DNA of 34,858 bases from Phenylobacterium sp. Its GTDB lineage: Bacteria; Pseudomonadota; Alphaproteobacteria; Caulobacterales; Caulobacteraceae. The stretch's first letter is position 1, and the number at the start of each line of letters is the position of its first letter. A program made the position numbers and the translations under genes. The stretch covers positions 1 to 34,858 of the forward strand of contig NZ_JAUSLW010000012.1 of NCBI RefSeq assembly GCF_030645195.1, written 5' to 3'. The notes below the pieces were generated by a model. The model saw only the letters and a program-made list of their open reading frames with translations, ran no database searches and was not told the DNA's origin. Positions 32,369-34,858 of the stretch are shown here, in pieces.

Positions 32369-33282
32369 CGGAAGTTGTCCTCCGCGCCTTCCATCAGCTG
32401 GATGAAGACGTCCTCCAGGGTGGGGTCGACCTCGGTCCAGCGGAACGGCTCGCGGCGATAGGGGGCGATGGCCGCCTCCAGGGCGGCGCGGTCGGAGCCG
32501 CTGACGTGCAGGGCGGCGCCGAAGGGGGCGGCCATCTCCACGCCGGGACGGGCGGCCAACTCCCCCGACAGCCGGTCGATCCCCGGCCCCTCGCCGTTGA
32601 AGGTCACCAGGTTGGAGCGGGCGACCACCTGGTCGGCCGTGCCGCGGGCGATCAGCCGGCCATAGGCGATGTAGGCGATCTCGTGACAGCGCTCGGCCTC
32701 GTCCATGTAGTGGGTGGAGACCAGCACGGTCAGCCCCTCGGCCGAGAGGGCGTGGATCTCGTCCCAGAAGGTGCGGCGGGCCTTGGGGTCGACGCCGGCG
32801 GTGGGTTCGTCCAGCAGCAGCAGCTTGGGCTCGTGCAGGGTGGCGGTGGCGTGCGCCAGCCGCTGCTTCCAGCCGCCCGACAGCGTCCCGGCCAGCTGGC
32901 CGCGTCGCTCGACCAGGCCCAGGCGCTTGAGGGCGTGGATCACCCGGTCCTTGCGATGGTCCAGCTCATGGACCCGGGCGGAGAACATCAGGTTCTCCTC
33001 CAGGGTCAGGTCCTCGTAGAGCGAGAACTTCTGGGTCATGTAGCCGGTCTGGCGCTTGATGGCGTTGGCCTGCCCGATGATGTCGAGGTCCAGGCAGGTC
33101 CCCGCACCGCTGTCGGGGGTGAGCAGGCCGCAGAGCATGCGCAGGGTGGTGGTCTTGCCCGAGCCGTTGGGGCCGAGGAAACCGCAGATCCGGCCATGCT
33201 CTACCTGGATGGAGACGTCCTGGACGACATGCTTGTCGCCGAAGCTCTTGTTCAGCCCATGGACGTCGATGGCCAGCGTCAC
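32365..33282 (-). CDS. ABC transporter ATP-binding protein (YbhF-like, single NBD)
   Basis: A 305-residue ATPase. Walker A is GPNGSGKT (residues 37-44), signature LSGGW (134-138), Walker B LLLLDEP (154-160), H-loop Ser-Thr-His (VSTHYMDEAE). The C-terminal about 70 residues (VDPTLEDVFIQLMEGAE) are the typical regulatory tail of drug-export ATPases. The start GTG at 33282 forms a GTGA overlap with the HlyD stop. It has one nucleotide-binding domain, unlike the two in YbhF. It powers the ABC-2 permease encoded next. Confidence 0.94.
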   Translation of the reverse strand: MTLAIDVHGLNKSFGDKHVVQDVSIQVEHGRICGFLGPNGSGKTTTLRMLCGLLTPDSGAGTCLDLDIIGQANAIKRQTGYMTQKFSLYEDLTLEENLMFSARVHELDHRKDRVIHALKRLGLVERRGQLAGTLSGGWKQRLAHATATLHEPKLLLLDEPTAGVDPKARRTFWDEIHALSAEGLTVLVSTHYMDEAERCHEIAYIAYGRLIARGTADQVVARSNLVTFNGEGPGIDRLSGELAARPGVEMAAPFGAALHVSGSDRAALEAAIAPYRREPFRWTEVDPTLEDVFIQLMEGAEDNFR

Positions 33283-34250
33283 CGGGCCGCTCCCAGGGGC
33301 GTCACGTCCACCGGCTGGCCGGGATTGAGCCGGGCGGAGGGGCGGGCCTCCACCATGTAGACCAGCCGGTCGCGGGCCTCGCGGCTGTAGATCACCGGCG
33401 GGGTGAACTCCGGGCGGGGACTGACGAAGGTGATCCTGGCGCTCAGGCCCTTGGCGCAGCCGTCGCAGGCGAAGCGGACGGTGGCGCCGATGCGATAGGC
33501 CGAGAGGCTCTGTTCGGGGACGAAGAAGCGCAGCTTGATGCGGTCGTCGGGCAGCAGGGACAGGATGGGCTGGTTGGCGATCGCCCACTCGCCCTTCTGG
33601 AAGAAGACGTCCTCCACCCGCGCGTCGGAGGGGGCGACGGGGGCGAGGTCGGAGAGGCGGGCCTCGGCGGCCGAGAGGCCGGCCAGGGCCTGGGCCACCC
33701 GGCTGTCGGCGGCCTGGACCTGGCCCTCGCGCGCGCCCAGGGCGGCGGCGTCCCTCTGCCGGCGGGCGGCGACCAGCTGGGCGTTGGCGGTCTGCAGGGC
33801 GGCGCGGACGTCGTCCAGGCGCGCGGGCGCATAAATGCCCCGGCGCACCAGGGGCTGGACCCGGCGCATGTCGGCCGCGGCGTCGCGGGCCCGGGCCTCG
33901 GCGGCGGCGATATTGGCGTCATAGACGGCCAGTTCGAGGGGGCGCAGCCCCTTGCGGGCGTCCTGGGCCTGGGCTTCCGCGGCGCCCACCTCGGCCTGAG
34001 CCTGCTCCCGCTGGGCGTTGAGCTGCTTGGGGTCGACGACGAAGAGGCGGTCGCCGGCCTTCACCCGGTCGCCGCGCTGGACCCGGATCTCGGCCACGGC
34101 GCCCGAGACCGGCGCGGCCAGATAGAGCGGCTCGCCCTCCACATAGCCCGAGAGGACAGTCGTGCGGTTCAGGCGCGGCGCCAGGAACAGCGCGCCGACC
34201 ATGGCCGCGGCGGCCAGTAGCAGGACGATGACGAGAAGGCGTTGTTTCAT
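33279..34250 (-). CDS. HlyD/YbhG-family membrane fusion protein
   Basis: A 323-residue periplasmic adaptor. Residues 4-24 form an N-terminal membrane anchor (LLVIVLLLAAAAMVGALFLA). The lipoyl halves flank a long coiled coil (about 75-190, rich in AQAEVGAAEAQAQDA and ARARDAA). VSGAVAEIRVQRGDRVKAGD is the biotinyl-lipoyl motif. A C-terminal beta-barrel ends NPGQPVDV. It bridges the ABC permease to an outer-membrane channel such as TolC, which is not in the window. ATG 34250 overlaps the TetR TGA stop (ATGA), so the operon is translationally coupled throughout. Confidence 0.93.
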   Translation of the reverse strand: MKQRLLVIVLLLAAAAMVGALFLAPRLNRTTVLSGYVEGEPLYLAAPVSGAVAEIRVQRGDRVKAGDRLFVVDPKQLNAQREQAQAEVGAAEAQAQDARKGLRPLELAVYDANIAAAEARARDAAADMRRVQPLVRRGIYAPARLDDVRAALQTANAQLVAARRQRDAAALGAREGQVQAADSRVAQALAGLSAAEARLSDLAPVAPSDARVEDVFFQKGEWAIANQPILSLLPDDRIKLRFFVPEQSLSAYRIGATVRFACDGCAKGLSARITFVSPRPEFTPPVIYSREARDRLVYMVEARPSARLNPGQPVDVTPLGAAR

Positions 34251-34858
34251 GGGACCATTCCCCGCAGCAGGGTCTCGACGTGTTGGGTGGCCAGGGCGGG
34301 CAGGTCGAAGGGCTCGGCCCCAATGGGCAGGAAGGTTTCGCGCCAGATCACCCCCACCAGCAGGGGCGAGATCAGGGAGACGGCGTAGTGGCGCGGGTCG
34401 CCGGGGCGGATCTCGCCGCGATCCTGGGCCGCGGCGATGGCGGCGGTCAGGCCCCCCAGGGCCGGGACGATCAGCCGGTCGTGCCAGACCCTGGCCAGCT
34501 CCGGGAAATTCCGGGCCTCGCCGATGACCATTTTCACGATACCCCCGAGCGGCGTGGCGCCGGCCAGGTGGGCGATGAGGCTCACGGCGCCGCGCAGGGT
34601 GTCGGGAAAGTTGGGCGCGCCGGCCAGGGCCTGGATGTGGGCCAGGTTGGGGGCGACCCCCTGGTCCACCACGGCGCGGAAGATGTCCTCCTTGGTGGCG
34701 AAATAGAGATAGATCGCCCCCTTGGACACACCGGCGCGGGCGGCGATGTCGTCCAGGCGGGCGGCGGCGAACCCCTTCTCTGCGAACACCTCGAAGGCCG
34801 CGGCGATGATCTCGTCGGGGCGGTCGGCCTTGCGGCGTCGGAACTTGGGCTGGCCGGC
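34247..34858 (-). CDS. TetR/CecR-like regulator of the efflux operon (5' end outside window)
   Basis: The frame is open to the right edge; 203 residues are visible, ending TGA at 34247-34249. The HTH is DEIIAAAFEVFAEKGFAAAR followed by LDDIAARAGVSKGAIYLYFA; the rest is helical and ends VETLLRGMVP. It is the promoter-proximal gene of the TetR-HlyD-ATPase-permease unit, each overlapping the next by 4 bases, like the CecR-ybhG-ybhF arrangement of enterobacteria. It is probably an autorepressor of the pump. The start codon lies upstream of the window. Confidence 0.92.
   Translation of the reverse strand, partial: AGQPKFRRRKADRPDEIIAAAFEVFAEKGFAAARLDDIAARAGVSKGAIYLYFATKEDIFRAVVDQGVAPNLAHIQALAGAPNFPDTLRGAVSLIAHLAGATPLGGIVKMVIGEARNFPELARVWHDRLIVPALGGLTAAIAAAQDRGEIRPGDPRHYAVSLISPLLVGVIWRETFLPIGAEPFDLPALATQHVETLLRGMVP

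Noticed and set aside
32365..34858. The HlyD/ABC operon as the type I secretion system for the RTX protein
   Set aside because: The ATPase is a soluble drug-export type and the permease is ABC-2 family; T1SS ATPases are fused to their membrane domain. It is also 18 kb away.

Overview
The window is uniformly GC-rich, has strong GCC/GGC/CTG codon bias, and carries an alphaproteobacterial gene set: CarD, 7Fe ferredoxin FdxA, a SUV3-like helicase coupled to an S4 protein, DctA and malate synthase G. Together with tRNA-Arg and promoter-like sequences of Caulobacter type, this suggests a chromosomal segment of a Caulobacteraceae member (Phenylobacterium/Caulobacter-like). The genus is inferred from gene content and style only.

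Layout. (1) 1-2760: the C-terminal part of malate synthase G, an SRPBCC protein and a flavin monooxygenase. (2) 2774-10496: an acyl-CoA/xenobiotic catabolism block. An AMP-forming acyl-CoA ligase, a MaoC-like protein and a metal-dependent amidohydrolase form one leftward operon. Two TetR-type regulators converge next to it, followed by an acyl-CoA dehydrogenase and a zinc alcohol dehydrogenase. A near-identical 14-bp motif lies in both divergent regulator/enzyme intergenic regions and is a candidate shared operator. (3) 10600-13280: a secreted RTX/VCBS-repeat protein with a strong terminator and palindromic upstream DNA, then tRNA-Arg(CCT). (4) 13332-18168: DctA, a regulator made of two tandem copies of one winged-helix module, a LOV-like PAS protein without the photoactive cysteine, and a soluble PAS chemoreceptor ending in a CheR/CheB docking pentapeptide. 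(5) 18175-20604: a glutathione S-transferase, an alpha/beta hydrolase and a crotonase-family protein. (6) 20669-29233: carD, fdxA, a periplasmic Ntn-hydrolase acylase, a Tat-exported DUF882 peptidase, a membrane protein, a higBA toxin-antitoxin pair, and the S4/helicase pair. (7) 29304-34858: a Tat-exported DUF885 zinc peptidase and a tightly coupled TetR-HlyD-ABC-ABC2 permease efflux operon that runs off the right edge.

No CRISPR array, insertion sequence, prophage or classical defence island was seen. The most unusual items are an 11-bp sequence that begins exactly at three TAG stop codons and is part of a hairpin repeat, the shared candidate operator, the HTH-TetR fusion, the duplicated winged-helix regulator with a possible leader ORF, and the cysteine-less LOV-like protein beside a chemoreceptor. 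None of these amounts to a demonstrated new system.
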